From assembly GCF_900142955.1 (NCBI RefSeq), contig NZ_FRCP01000007.1:1-64000 (forward strand): 64,000 nt of DNA, written 5' to 3'. Source of the stretch: Anaerosporobacter mobilis DSM 15930. Its GTDB lineage: Bacteria > Bacillota > Clostridia > Lachnospirales > Lachnospiraceae. The position numbers were made by a program, and so were the translations under genes. Shown piece after piece: positions 25,034 through 34,119 of the stretch. How positions within the stretch are numbered: the stretch's first letter is position 1; each line of letters opens with the position of its first letter. The notes below the pieces were generated by a model. That model made no database searches, was not told the DNA's origin, and saw nothing but the letters and a program-made list of their open reading frames with translations.

Positions 25034-26497
25034 TCAAATATGCAAATTAACAATCGTTGCTTTTGGTCTTGACATAGATTCAATCGAATACTTAATACCT
25101 TGTGTTCCCATACCAGACGATTTAACACCTAGGAAAGGGAAGTGATCTGGTCCGCGCTCTGTTTTGTTATTGATTTGAACAGTACCTACATCTAAACTAT
25201 CTGCTATATAGAAGGCATCGTTAATATTCTGTGTAAATACGGAACTTTGTAGACCATATTCAGACGCATTTGCAATCTCAATGGCTTCTTCTTTACTAGC
25301 AACTCGGATAACTGGTACAACGGGGCCAAATGGTTCCTCCCAAGCTAATCTCATATCTCTAGTAACATGATCAAACAGTGTTGGCTCAATAAGGTTACCT
25401 TCGCGGTTACCACCAAGTACTAGAGAAGCTCCTTTATCTTTTGCATCTGCAATAAGTTCCATAACAAAATCAGCTGCTTTGCTACTAATTAATGGAACAA
25501 CATCTAATTGATCGTGCTCTAACGGATTGCCTATTTTTAATTGGCTTATTTTTTCTTTAAGCATTGCAATAAGTTCATCCGCAACACTATCCATTACGAT
25601 AATTCTCTTTACAGCGGTACATCTTTGGCCTGAATAAGAATATGCTCCAGCAACTATTTGAGTAGCTGTCATTTCTAAATCTGCATCCTCCAAAACGATT
25701 GCTGCGTCTTTACCACCTAACTCCATAAGTAGTGGAACCATTTTCGTAATACCAGATATTCTTTGACCAACTTCTGTACTACCTGTAAAGTTAATAAAAT
25801 TGATATCTTTGTGGGTCGTTATATAATCGCCAATCTCGCTACCTTTACCTGTAACAGTGTTAAGAACTCCATCGGGAACTCCAGCCATTTGGAAAATACG
25901 TGCCAAATATAAACCACTTAAACTTCCTTGGGTTGCAGGCTTTAGGACAACGGTATTACCAATGATAAGAGCAGGTGCGATTTTAGATGCAGCTAAGTTG
26001 ACAGGATAATTGAATGGTGAAATTGCAAGGATCACACCTAGCGGTTCTCTTTTTACAACAGAAACTTTATTATTCTTAAATCCTGGGAAACTATCACCTG
26101 GAATACTTTCTCCTGATACACTCTTTCCACTATCAGCAGAGAAACGAATAAAATCTGCTGTTCTTGAAATTTCAGAATGAGCACTTTTGATATCCTTACC
26201 GATTTCCAACATCATTAACTCGGCTAATTCGTCTGTATGTTTAATAAGGAGATCTGCTGCCTTATATAGAATTTCTGCTCTTTCATTTACAGATATATGT
26301 TTCCATTTTTTTTGAGCCTCTTTTGCCGATGCAATTGTCTTATCAACTTCAGCGGAAGTCATTGCTGGTACACTTCCTACTAGACGCTGATCTAGTGGTG
26401 AGTAGATATCAATAAATTTGTTACTTTCGCTTGTTTCCCAAACACCGTTATTTAGATTTTTATACTTATTCTCTGAATTTTTTATTATTTCAAACAT
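25034..26497 (-). CDS. gapN: NADP-dependent glyceraldehyde-3-phosphate dehydrogenase (non-phosphorylating)
   Basis: A 487-residue aldehyde dehydrogenase with nucleophile Cys293 in SYSGQRCTAVKR, general base Glu259 in LLMELGGKDAA, and cofactor motif INFTGSTEVGQR. The active-site surroundings (GQRCTAVKR, NNKTERGPDHFPF) match GapN, which oxidises GAP directly to 3-phosphoglycerate and supplies NADPH for biosynthesis. GGAGG precedes the ATG. It is a single gene with its own terminator. Confidence 0.9.
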   Translation of the reverse strand: MFEIIKNSENKYKNLNNGVWETSESNKFIDIYSPLDQRLVGSVPAMTSAEVDKTIASAKEAQKKWKHISVNERAEILYKAADLLIKHTDELAELMMLEIGKDIKSAHSEISRTADFIRFSADSGKSVSGESIPGDSFPGFKNNKVSVVKREPLGVILAISPFNYPVNLAASKIAPALIIGNTVVLKPATQGSLSGLYLARIFQMAGVPDGVLNTVTGKGSEIGDYITTHKDINFINFTGSTEVGQRISGITKMVPLLMELGGKDAAIVLEDADLEMTATQIVAGAYSYSGQRCTAVKRIIVMDSVADELIAMLKEKISQLKIGNPLEHDQLDVVPLISSKAADFVMELIADAKDKGASLVLGGNREGNLIEPTLFDHVTRDMRLAWEEPFGPVVPVIRVASKEEAIEIANASEYGLQSSVFTQNINDAFYIADSLDVGTVQINNKTERGPDHFPFLGVKSSGMGTQGIKYSIESMSRPKATIVNLHI

Positions 26498-26793
26498 ATT
26501 ATACCTCCAATCTGTATGTAATTAATTATGTGCATATACAGTTTATTACTCTTGCATAATAACACAAAGTCTATACGGACACAATAGTGAATTGTCAGTA
26601 ACTATTGTAAGAAGTCGCATAGTATACCATATGTATTAATATGTTTCTATCTAGAAAATAAGTACACATATTAAGTATTCTGTTGTCAAGTAATTAATAA
26701 AAAAAAGAAGTTACCTCATAAGATAACTCCTTATTAGCATCACCGTACTGATTGTATTGTAACATACTTTGATTGATTTTATACTAAATAACT
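26498..26793. other. Gene-free stretch upstream of gapN
   Basis: Nearly 300 bases with no gene. A weak hairpin near 26705-26735 (AGTTA...TAACT, A run on one side) may end the small gene at 26794. A palindromic-looking GGACACAATAGTGAATTGTC stretch near 26577 is unassigned. Confidence 0.35.
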
Positions 26794-27057
26794 CTATAAA
26801 CTTTTCTTAACAATTGATAATGCTTCGTTATAATCGTCCTTATGAACATATATTTTATATTCATATTCGAGTGAAAGATTTTCACCAAATGTTCCCGTTC
26901 TTCCTATTGAAGCTGCCGTAAAAGGAGAAGGACTTTTTTGATTACGTGTTTTTATTAAATATTTTATATTATTGCCTGCTAATAAATTACGTAGTTCTGC
27001 CTGTTTTACAAGATCATAGGTTATAATTAATTCCTTCCTGTTGAATATAGTAATCAC
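26794..27057 (-). CDS. Small conserved-type protein, possibly DUF2007-like
   Basis: 87 residues from GTG 27057 behind a strong AAAGGAGG. The layout (VKQAELRNLLAGNNIKYLIK, then a variable loop, then YKIYVHKDDYNEALSIVKK) is like the ferredoxin-fold DUF2007 'putative signal transducing' proteins. Function unknown. Confidence 0.55.
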   Translation of the reverse strand: MITIFNRKELIITYDLVKQAELRNLLAGNNIKYLIKTRNQKSPSPFTAASIGRTGTFGENLSLEYEYKIYVHKDDYNEALSIVKKSL

Positions 27058-27209
27058 TTACAAAACCTCCTTTCATACCAATCTTTTCTTAATAATATAC
27101 CATAAATTATCATCTACCAATATGCAGTTTTTATCATCATGTATTTTTTAGTTAGTTCTAGAGTAAAACATGAGTAGTCGAATCTCCTATGTAATTGGTG
27201 TTTATATAA

Positions 27210-27557
27210 CTACTTATTAAAACTTCTCAGATACACGATATTTCTGTCTGGATCGTAGAAGCTCATATTGATTGTCCCCCAAGGACGAGCTGTTGGTTTC
27301 TCTATAATGTCTACTCCCAGTTTAACTAGTTTATCATATTCCTTATTAATATCATCAACAGTAAATGCTAGACTTATATTTTGATTGGTATTATTTTTTA
27401 CTGATCCATCATTATACACAGTGAGCATCGTTTCTTCTGATATAATTGTTTGATGAATACCATCATTACTTCCATTCTCGGTTTCCAATAAAGTTTTATA
27501 AAAATTCGCGAGTTCAATTACATTGTTCGTTAATAGGCTTACTTCACCAATCCGCAT
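27210..27557 (-). CDS. VOC (glyoxalase/bleomycin-resistance-fold) protein
   Basis: 115 residues from ATG 27557, chosen for TGGAGGTG; an upstream ATG at 27650 lacks a site. One full VOC domain: LLTNNVIELANFYKTLLETE at the start, LAFTVDDINKEYDKLVKLGVDI in the middle and PWGTINMSFYDPDRNIVYL at the end. It may bind a metal and a small substrate, or sequester a toxin. Substrate unknown. Confidence 0.8.
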   Translation of the reverse strand: MRIGEVSLLTNNVIELANFYKTLLETENGSNDGIHQTIISEETMLTVYNDGSVKNNTNQNISLAFTVDDINKEYDKLVKLGVDIIEKPTARPWGTINMSFYDPDRNIVYLRSFNK

Positions 27558-27687
27558 CCAAACACCTCCATTTAATTCATTGTATCCCATATAATTACAT
27601 ATATCAATATCTACTACCCTTCTATTTTGTTTGAACCAAAATATAGTCATTGAATTAATCTTAGCGTCTAATACTTATGCTTTTATA

Positions 27688-27708
27688 CCCGACCAAAACT
27701 CGGTCGGG
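27688..27708 (-). terminator. Hairpin after the DUF2798 gene
   Basis: A perfect 7-bp GC-rich stem CCCGACC / GGTCGGG. On the minus strand it is followed by TATAAAAG, a weak tail, so efficiency is uncertain. Confidence 0.5.
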
Positions 27709-27720
27709 AAACTAATCTCC

Positions 27721-28182
27721 TTATTTTTCTGTAAACATGTGTCTGAAAAGTAATCTGACAAATGGACCTGCAAAAAAAATCTGCCAGCACAATGCCATTG
27801 GAAAATTCAATACAGTTGTCTGAATCCAATTAGCAAGTAACTGTGAATTAAAACCTTTAAACAACACAGTAGCAACTAAACTCATCATTGGGCACATAAG
27901 ACATACAGTCATAGAGGAAATTGCAAGAATTATATAAATCATCTTATCCTTACCTGGTGTCACCAGCCGAAAAGCAAGTTTTTTCGCCAATGGCCCTGCA
28001 ACGAGCATCTCTAATATAAAACCAACGATACCCATAAGGATTAATTCACCAAATGCTAGTACAAATACCTCATTCGTTACCCCTCCCTTGTCAATTGAAA
28101 TATTGTATACCACCATAGCATACACCATTACGATTACCATCATAATCGTAAATACAACATCCTGTAATTTTGTCTTTGGCAT
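27721..28182 (-). CDS. DUF2798-family membrane protein
   Basis: 153 residues with four membrane segments in two repeats (FTIMMVIVMVYAMVVYN... and MIYIILAISSMTVCLMCPMM...), a pattern of DUF2798 proteins, each repeat ending in a GPLAKKL/GPFVRLL-like motif. Function unknown. A structured leader with a terminator-like end lies between the presumed promoter and the gene (28212-28273). Confidence 0.75.
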   Translation of the reverse strand: MPKTKLQDVVFTIMMVIVMVYAMVVYNISIDKGGVTNEVFVLAFGELILMGIVGFILEMLVAGPLAKKLAFRLVTPGKDKMIYIILAISSMTVCLMCPMMSLVATVLFKGFNSQLLANWIQTTVLNFPMALCWQIFFAGPFVRLLFRHMFTEK

Positions 28183-28502
28183 TCCTATAATCCTCCATCT
28201 CTTTTGGCATCAAAAAAAAGTGAGACTACGCCTTGTAATAACTTTCATTACGATTATAAGCGTATAATCTCACTACCATTTTCATCTGCTGCCGATATTT
28301 AATTTTCTATTACCTAATATATTATAAGTATAAAAAAATCTGTGTGTAAGTGTTTTTTTATTTTTCTACAAATTTGTCGATTATTCTATGATATAAGTAT
28401 AATTTATAAGCAAATCATACAATTCTATAAATTTTTATAGAGATATGATTTTTATATACGGAGAAAAATAGGTAATACTCTGACAGAAGTATCTCCTTCC
28501 AT
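28183..28502. other. Leader and spacer without genes
   Basis: Contains the leader hairpin listed separately and AT-rich sequence. A stretch near 28472-28497 (AATACTCTGACAGAAGTATCTCC) weakly resembles the hairpin of the repeats at 38513 and 43438. Confidence 0.4.
28212..28273 (-). promoter_or_regulatory. Terminator-type leader hairpin upstream of the DUF2798 gene (possible attenuator)
   Basis: On the minus strand GTGAGATTATACGC pairs with GCGTAGTCTCAC, enclosing a nested hairpin GTAAT/ATTAC, and is followed by eight T residues. It ends about 30 nt before the DUF2798 start. It could be the terminator of the gene upstream (stop 28503), but its closeness to the next gene suggests an attenuator. 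Confidence 0.55.
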
Positions 28503-29180
28503 TTAGCTTTTAGTCACTTGATAAGTTCTCCATTTATCTATAACTCCCTTATAGTTCTCTCCTTTTCTCTTCACAAATGGTTTAATGCCAACTGTAAAAA
28601 TTATTTTATGGATAATCGTTTGAAACAAATACTTTCTTTTTGTCTGGAAATCACCATATATCTTTTCTGAAAGTTCACAAATCTGCCTTGTTACTTTACT
28701 AGTTTCATTTGGTTCTTTGTTGAATGGAAGATTACATACAATTTTTCCAATCACTCTTGCACCAGAATATTTTAATAGTTTAATTATAATTTTACTAGTA
28801 TCACTACTTCCATAGTTTTCTCCAGTAGCTATACTAACTGCATATTTACCATGTAACAGTTGTTCAATTACAAAATGTCCTCTATCAATAAACAGTTTTA
28901 ATTGTCCAGATACATTACTTGCATAAGTGGGTGAACCAATAACTAACCCATCTGCTAATGCTATTCTATTTGATAATTTTTCCGCATCGTCATTCATATA
29001 GCAATGCCCAGTTTTATAACATAAACAACAACCATTACAAGGGGTTATTTCTAAATCACTAATATTCACAAATTCAACATAAACATTTGCTTTGCCAAGT
29101 AACTGTTGTTCCATTGTATGTAGAATTCTGGCTGTAGCACCATTTTTTCGTGGGCTACCGTTAATAATAACTATATTCAT
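28503..29180 (-). CDS. Flavodoxin-fold NAD(P)H/FMN oxidoreductase
   Basis: 225 residues. The N-terminus IVIINGSPRKNGATARIL is the phosphate-binding loop of the NADPH-dependent FMN reductase/iron-sulfur flavoprotein family. CNGCCLCYKTGHC near residue 50 has the compact Cys motif of that family, and GLVIGSPTYASNVSGQLK near residue 78 binds flavin. The basic C-terminus may contact membranes. The electron acceptor is unknown. Confidence 0.8.
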   Translation of the reverse strand: MNIVIINGSPRKNGATARILHTMEQQLLGKANVYVEFVNISDLEITPCNGCCLCYKTGHCYMNDDAEKLSNRIALADGLVIGSPTYASNVSGQLKLFIDRGHFVIEQLLHGKYAVSIATGENYGSSDTSKIIIKLLKYSGARVIGKIVCNLPFNKEPNETSKVTRQICELSEKIYGDFQTKRKYLFQTIIHKIIFTVGIKPFVKRKGENYKGVIDKWRTYQVTKS

Positions 29181-29258
29181 AGCCTTATCCTTTCAATTCG
29201 ATTTGTCATTCTTGTTACAATTGAAGTTATCACTCATTTGTAGATAAACATAAGTTGT

Positions 29259-29504
29259 TCAGTTCTTTATTAAGGCATAGACAGTTGAATTAAGAAACAC
29301 TCCTTCTTTTAATATGCTTTCTCTTAATAAACCTTCATAATAAAATCCTGCTTTTAGTAATACTCTTTGTGAAGCCTTATTATGTTCAAACGGTCTTGCC
29401 CATATTCTATGCAAATCAAAACTTTCAAATAGATTTTGTGTAAATATCCTTAATACATGTGGCATTACACCCTTACCTCTATATTTAGCACTCTCTATAT
29501 TCTT
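29259..29504 (-). pseudogene. GNAT acetyltransferase, truncated (C-terminal half only)
   Basis: In-frame codons from about 29504 read ESAKYRGKGVMPHVLRIF and continue to NLFESFDLHRIWARPFEHNKASQ and VLLKAGFYYEGL: motif A and the end of a RimJ/RimL-type acetyltransferase. The usual N-terminal ~90 residues are missing, and the coding stretch abuts the stop of the gene at 29505. It is therefore a deletion remnant, although a short ORF from ATG 29465 remains. Confidence 0.8.
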
Positions 29505-30068
29505 CTAAATTGGAAGATACCAATAGGACTGCATTAGATGATAATAAGTTTTTGCACCTTTTGGCATTTGCTTAATTGCATTTATAACATTGTAATAACC
29601 CCCTACACCACTTGCTATATATACTAATCCAAACAAACCAAAGAAGGTGTATTGTGGTAAAAAAACAAAAAGAATAAAAGGTATAACCCCTAATATAAAA
29701 ATTGGCAGTAGATTCATCATAATAAAGCGGGATTTACTCATAGATTCTGTTCCATGTACAAAAAGAGAGAGTTTTTTCTTATTTATATAAATGGTGACAT
29801 CCTCTTTAAAACATAGTGCACGTATAAGTTCCCGTGGAAATATCGCAAGTATAGAATATAATAGTCCTAGTTCCATGTCTAGTCCTAGATTTTTTGCATG
29901 GATTACAATATATGGACATAGTAAAATAATAAGAATAGAGCCTCTAGTTAATATAAATTTACGCATTTCTTTAACATCAAATTCTATAAAGGGTATTGCT
30001 CCAGGCACATGTTCTTTATATGGTAGTGTAGTTGGATCTCCATTGTAACTTTTAATATGTAATTTCAA
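29505..30068 (-). CDS. DUF3267-like membrane protein lacking the zincin motif
   Basis: 187 residues with four membrane segments. The stretch FPRELIRALCFKEDV near residue 80 sits where DUF3267 putative peptidases have HExxHxL.FK, but both His are replaced by Arg. So it is probably not a metal peptidase, if the family match is right. It is wedged between two truncated genes, suggesting that it arrived with a deletion or insertion event. Confidence 0.5.
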   Translation of the reverse strand: MKLHIKSYNGDPTTLPYKEHVPGAIPFIEFDVKEMRKFILTRGSILIILLCPYIVIHAKNLGLDMELGLLYSILAIFPRELIRALCFKEDVTIYINKKKLSLFVHGTESMSKSRFIMMNLLPIFILGVIPFILFVFLPQYTFFGLFGLVYIASGVGGYYNVINAIKQMPKGAKTYYHLMQSYWYLPI

Positions 30069-30156
30069 AACGATTCTCCTTAGTTCACTGATCTAGAATT
30101 TGTTTTTTGAGACAATATTAGCTCAATATTATTAAGTACCTCAATAGATGTATTCA

Positions 30157-30399
30157 TTAAGCCAATATATGTATATTCGTGCTACAATACATAGCATCTA
30201 ATTCTACACCCGGTATACAGGTAAATCCTTTCGGTTTATTGAGTCTCATAAGTTCTCTTGAACCATTTAATTCATTGTGATCCGTAATAGCTATTATATC
30301 GATTTTCCTAGTCAAGGCTATATCGATTATATCTTGTGGCGTTAACGTTCCATCAGAATAGTAAGAATGTATATGTAAATCAGCATACCTAGTAGTCAT
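30157..30399 (-). pseudogene. PHP-domain phosphoesterase, truncated (N-terminal part only)
   Basis: 80 residues: YADLHIHSYYSDGTLTPQDI and IIAITDHNELNGSRELMR carry the HxH and TDH metal motifs of PHP phosphoesterases, and GVELDAMY the Glu. The protein stops right after NIHILA, where relatives read HILGY and continue for some 180 residues. An alternative frame stays open for a short way, without clear PHP features. A remnant. Confidence 0.75.
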
Positions 30400-30482
30400 T
30401 CTGCTTCCTCCTAGTAAGTTCTTTGATCATACAAATCAATTGCTATCACTGATACAGATGCAATAGATCATAGTTTTATGTA

Positions 30483-30956
30483 TTATTCTCCCTCATAATA
30501 ATCATATGTAGAGTTGTTCTTATAAAAAGCGGGATCTTGGTTATGTTTTATAATACCTATTTTATTCGAATCAGGGTAATGAATTATATCAGGTGAATTC
30601 GTCGTATCAACATCAAGATATTTAAGCATGGTATCCTTGGAGGTATTTGTTATTTTATGTACTCCATGTTTACCAGGTGGGCAAACAATCGTATCACCAG
30701 CTTTAAGGGCGATTGATCCATCTTCTGTTCTTAGAATACCATTACCTTCTATTATGTAAAAGACTTCTGTATTTTCTTCATGATAATGGTATGGATAATT
30801 GCTTTTTTGTGGTGGAATTTCGTAGAATGCTACATAGCATTGATTAATCTCAGAACTTGGTGTTACTTTCTTCTTGTAGTATTCATAAGGGTCGTGAATA
30901 TGTTTATGAGTAGGAGTTATTTCGTTTTCGTTTATAACTATAATTTTGTCGATCAT
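30483..30956 (-). CDS. Cupin-domain protein
   Basis: 157 residues from ATG 30956, with GGAGGCG upstream. The central cupin motifs are YPYHYHEENTEVFYIIEGNG and the partner GDTIVCPPGKHGVHKITN, giving His/Glu metal ligands. Such proteins can be isomerases, dioxygenases or binding proteins. The substrate cannot be told. Confidence 0.8.
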   Translation of the reverse strand: MIDKIIVINENEITPTHKHIHDPYEYYKKKVTPSSEINQCYVAFYEIPPQKSNYPYHYHEENTEVFYIIEGNGILRTEDGSIALKAGDTIVCPPGKHGVHKITNTSKDTMLKYLDVDTTNSPDIIHYPDSNKIGIIKHNQDPAFYKNNSTYDYYEGE

Positions 30957-30995
30957 ATTAATTCGCCTCCGTGAAATCAAAATTAATAAACATAC

Positions 30996-31433
30996 TTAAT
31001 TTTGTTGTGACTGATCCATCTTCATTTTGAACGTAACAAACTCTTTATAACCGGAGTAGATTTCAATTGGGATATAGAGTAGAGCTATTATTAGCAGCGG
31101 AAAGAAGGGATTATCTATACCACTAATTTTAATATATAAGATAAAGCATACTAAGTAATAACACACGCGATATCTTATGTAACTAAAATATTTAGTTGGA
31201 ATAAAATTCTCCTTTTTCTCTACGAAACACATGACACTTATCCAGAATATAAAAATTAGAGACATTAGCATACTAAAGAAGTAATGATTCATTCTAAAAA
31301 TGTTCATTATCAGACCTACAATAGGAATAGATAGAACAATAAAGGAATTGAAGATTCCTTGAAGAGCTAATTGTTTTTTAAAGATTTTCTCCTTATAAAT
31401 TTTTGCTATATCTCTATAGTCATGCAAATCCAT
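30996..31433 (-). CDS. Hypothetical four-span membrane protein
   Basis: 145 residues with four hydrophobic segments arranged in two close pairs and polar ends, preceded by GAGGGGAG. No family recognised. It lies between the cupin gene and the ABC permease gene on the same strand but with its own spacing. Confidence 0.6.
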   Translation of the reverse strand: MDLHDYRDIAKIYKEKIFKKQLALQGIFNSFIVLSIPIVGLIMNIFRMNHYFFSMLMSLIFIFWISVMCFVEKKENFIPTKYFSYIRYRVCYYLVCFILYIKISGIDNPFFPLLIIALLYIPIEIYSGYKEFVTFKMKMDQSQQN

Positions 31434-31556
31434 TGTTAATACTCCCCTCTAATAATCGCATAATACCTTCCCTAATATATTACAACTATTCTATCTTAAA
31501 ATCCATAATATTACAACACAATACATTCTGAAATTAGGATTAAAAAACGGAATTAC

Positions 31557-32318
31557 TTAACTCACATCACTTTGCATCTTTTTCTTAAAGATTAATACTG
31601 CCAATAGATAAATAACAACTGCATATACAACTATAATAATGAATGGTTTTAATAAATCACTGTAATCACCACGCAATGCCATTCTTGCAGCAGTTACCCC
31701 ATGATAAAAAGGAAGCACCTTGCACACCTTAGCTAAAGCCCCACCGATACCATCGACATCCATCCAGATACCGCCTAACATACAAGATGCTGTAATAATA
31801 ATGGAACAGATACCTGGCGCTGCCTTTTCATTTAATAAGGTTGCAAAAAAAAGTCCAAATCCAATGAACAATAACGCGGAAGGAATAAGTACTAACATAC
31901 AAAGGATTATATTAAGTATACTAAAGCTATAACCATGTATGCCTCCAATTATCACTGCTGCTAGGAAGGTGAATATGGATTGTAGGATTGCAATAATAAC
32001 TACGGGATACGTGTATCCGATTATGAACTCTCTTGATTTAATAGGTGCCGCGTATAGGCGTATCAAGAAGGCGGTAGATCGATCTTTTGATACTTGCAAA
32101 CAAGTAAATAACATTACAAAGGTTAAGCCGAATACTGCAATGCCAGGAGCAAGGTTCTGAATCTGAAATATATCCATATTGGCTTCATTCGGAATACTTT
32201 GATTAATAATAGACATAAGAATTAACATAAGTAACGGAAATCCGAGACAAAAGATGTAACTTAACGGATCTCTGACAATCTCTGTAAACGTTCTTTTTCC
32301 AAACACAACACTATTCAT
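31557..32318 (-). CDS. ABC-2-type transporter permease
   Basis: 253 residues, six membrane segments, with the ABC-2 fold (EIVRDPLSYIFCLGFPLLML at the start, GYTYPVVIIAIL and PSALLFIGFGLFFATLL inside). It starts 3 nt after the ATPase stop and forms one exporter with it. The substrate is unknown; systems with LytTR-DUF3021 partners often serve in envelope or antimicrobial-peptide responses. Confidence 0.88.
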   Translation of the reverse strand: MNSVVFGKRTFTEIVRDPLSYIFCLGFPLLMLILMSIINQSIPNEANMDIFQIQNLAPGIAVFGLTFVMLFTCLQVSKDRSTAFLIRLYAAPIKSREFIIGYTYPVVIIAILQSIFTFLAAVIIGGIHGYSFSILNIILCMLVLIPSALLFIGFGLFFATLLNEKAAPGICSIIITASCMLGGIWMDVDGIGGALAKVCKVLPFYHGVTAARMALRGDYSDLLKPFIIIVVYAVVIYLLAVLIFKKKMQSDVS

Positions 32319-32320
32319 CT

Positions 32321-33050
32321 CTACACCTCTCCTTCAGCGATTGCTATGAAAGCAGCTTCTAATGTATCTTTCTCAGTCAACTCTTTTAATTGTGCTACCG
32401 TACCACAAGCTTTAACTTCACCATCAACCATAACAGCTACTTGATCCGATAAACTCTCCGCTTCTTCCATATAGTGAGTTGTTAATACAATGGTTACTTT
32501 TTCTTTTAAGTCTCTTATAATATTCCAGAGTCCTTTCCTTGCAAGTACATCAAGGCCTAGCGTTGGTTCATCAAGGAATAATACTTTGGGCTCACTTATC
32601 AGTGCCATAGCAATACTAAGTCTTCTTTGCCAACCACCAGATAAAGTTTTAGCTTTACTCCTTCGTATCTCTTCAAGAGAAAACTGTTTTATAATTTGCT
32701 CTACTTTTTCCTTAGCCTCTTGTTTTGACATACCATAGATTCTAGCCATAAACAATAAGTTTTCTTCTACCGTTAGGTTAGGAGCCACGGCTGTTTCTTG
32801 AGTAGATATATTACTAATGGCCTTTACCTCATCTAATTCGGTTACAATACTATGTCCACATATATAGGCATCGCCACTTGATGGCTTTGATAACCCAGTT
32901 AACATGCGTATGGTAGTTGTTTTGCCTGCTCCATTTACTCCAAGTAAAGAGAATAGAGATCCTTCTTCTACTTCGAAAGTACTATCTTTAACTGCTATTT
33001 TGTTACCAAATTCTTTTCGTAAATTCTTTACTACTATTGCACTATTCATA
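32321..33050 (-). CDS. ABC transporter ATP-binding protein
   Basis: 242 residues from ATG 33050 (GGAGGG just upstream). Walker A GVNGAGKTTT near residue 37, signature LSGGWQRRLSIAMAL near 138 (LSGGW instead of LSGGQ), Walker B KVLFLDEPTLGLD and the switch TTHYMEEAE. It pairs with the permease downstream. An ATG at 33103 is less likely. Confidence 0.92.
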
Positions 33051-33095
33051 AAACCCTCCTTACTGCACGAGGCAAATAGCCTATGTGCAAGTACA

Positions 33096-33557
33096 TCAAT
33101 CATTTCGCAATTCTTCTAGCTTTTTATTAATTTGATTAATTGAATCTTTGCAATTACGATATTGGATTATCCAAGTAATAACGTAAGAAACTAGGTAACT
33201 TGTAACAATTGTTATGAAAGACAAACTATCTTTCCCTAGATCCCAACATAGAATGGATACGGGAATCCATACCATTGCAGTTAAAATAAAATAAATAATA
33301 CTTTGCAGGAGTAAACTAATACGTTCAAATTCCATAATGATTGACCAAAACCCAAAGGCTGCACTTGATATACCAATTAATATCGTTTGAACGAGTAAAG
33401 CCATTGTTCCAGAAGAAAATCTAGTAGCAAAATCCGGTAAAATAGGAATAAAATCTGGTTTATTTACTGCTACCATAATAATGACGCTTAATATCACATT
33501 GATTGCTATTGCATATAAAAAACTATTAATACCTCTTACTATCCCTTTTTTCAACAT
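33096..33557 (-). CDS. DUF3021-family membrane protein
   Basis: 153 residues with four membrane spans and a basic C-terminal tail. Size, topology and position directly after a LytTR regulator are typical of DUF3021, a membrane partner of LytTR-type regulators. It begins 11 nt after the LytTR stop. It probably senses or holds the regulator at the membrane. Confidence 0.8.
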   Translation of the reverse strand: MLKKGIVRGINSFLYAIAINVILSVIIMVAVNKPDFIPILPDFATRFSSGTMALLVQTILIGISSAAFGFWSIIMEFERISLLLQSIIYFILTAMVWIPVSILCWDLGKDSLSFITIVTSYLVSYVITWIIQYRNCKDSINQINKKLEELRND

Positions 33558-33568
33558 ATCCTATCACC

Positions 33569-34021
33569 TCAAATTCCCAATGCTTTCTTAATCTTCGTTA
33601 CATAACGACGAGAAACATAAACTTCCCTACCACAATCAAGATACATACGAATTGTACCTGCTAAACTTGTATCCATACGTTTTATCTTTTTAATATTAAC
33701 GATTTCAGAATTTGAAACTCGTATAAAGCGACTTTCATCAAGTTCTTGTTCCAATTCATACAACCTCTGATGTAATCGATAGATACCATTAACGGTAGCT
33801 GCATAAACCTTAAGGTCTTGCGTATAGATATGTATAATATCGGCACTAGATAAGATAGAAACCTTATCTCCATCATAAGCTGTTATCCCAGCGTTTACTG
33901 CTGATTCAACTGTGTGATATATTTTCTTTACTTCTTTGGTATTCTCTTTGGCACAAATAAGTATTTGTGTATCTTCGTATTTCTTATCAATTATTAGTTT
34001 GATTTTCATGTTTACACCCAT
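33569..34021 (-). CDS. LytTR-family DNA-binding regulator
   Basis: 150 residues (possibly 146 from ATG 34009). The N-terminal part is a short sensing domain; the C-terminal LytTR domain shows DIIHIYTQDLKVYAAT, YRLHQRLYELEQEL, FIRVSNSEIVNIKKI and YVSRRYVTKIKKAL. There is no receiver domain. Together with DUF3021 and the ABC genes downstream it forms a four-gene operon that the regulator probably controls. Confidence 0.88.
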   Translation of the reverse strand: MGVNMKIKLIIDKKYEDTQILICAKENTKEVKKIYHTVESAVNAGITAYDGDKVSILSSADIIHIYTQDLKVYAATVNGIYRLHQRLYELEQELDESRFIRVSNSEIVNIKKIKRMDTSLAGTIRMYLDCGREVYVSRRYVTKIKKALGI

Positions 34022-34060
34022 GCTTTCTGAGACTGTCTATAGTATAGTTCTCCGAATACA

Positions 34061-34100
34061 AAAATAAAACAGGAAATCGATAAGTGGTCGTTTTCCTGTT
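34061..34100 (-). terminator. Terminator of the radical SAM operon
   Basis: AACAGGAAA pairs with TTTCCTGTT. On the minus strand it is followed by TTATTTTTG. It separates the radical SAM gene from the LytTR operon. Confidence 0.75.
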
Positions 34101-34119
34101 ATAAGTGGTTTCGGTCCTT

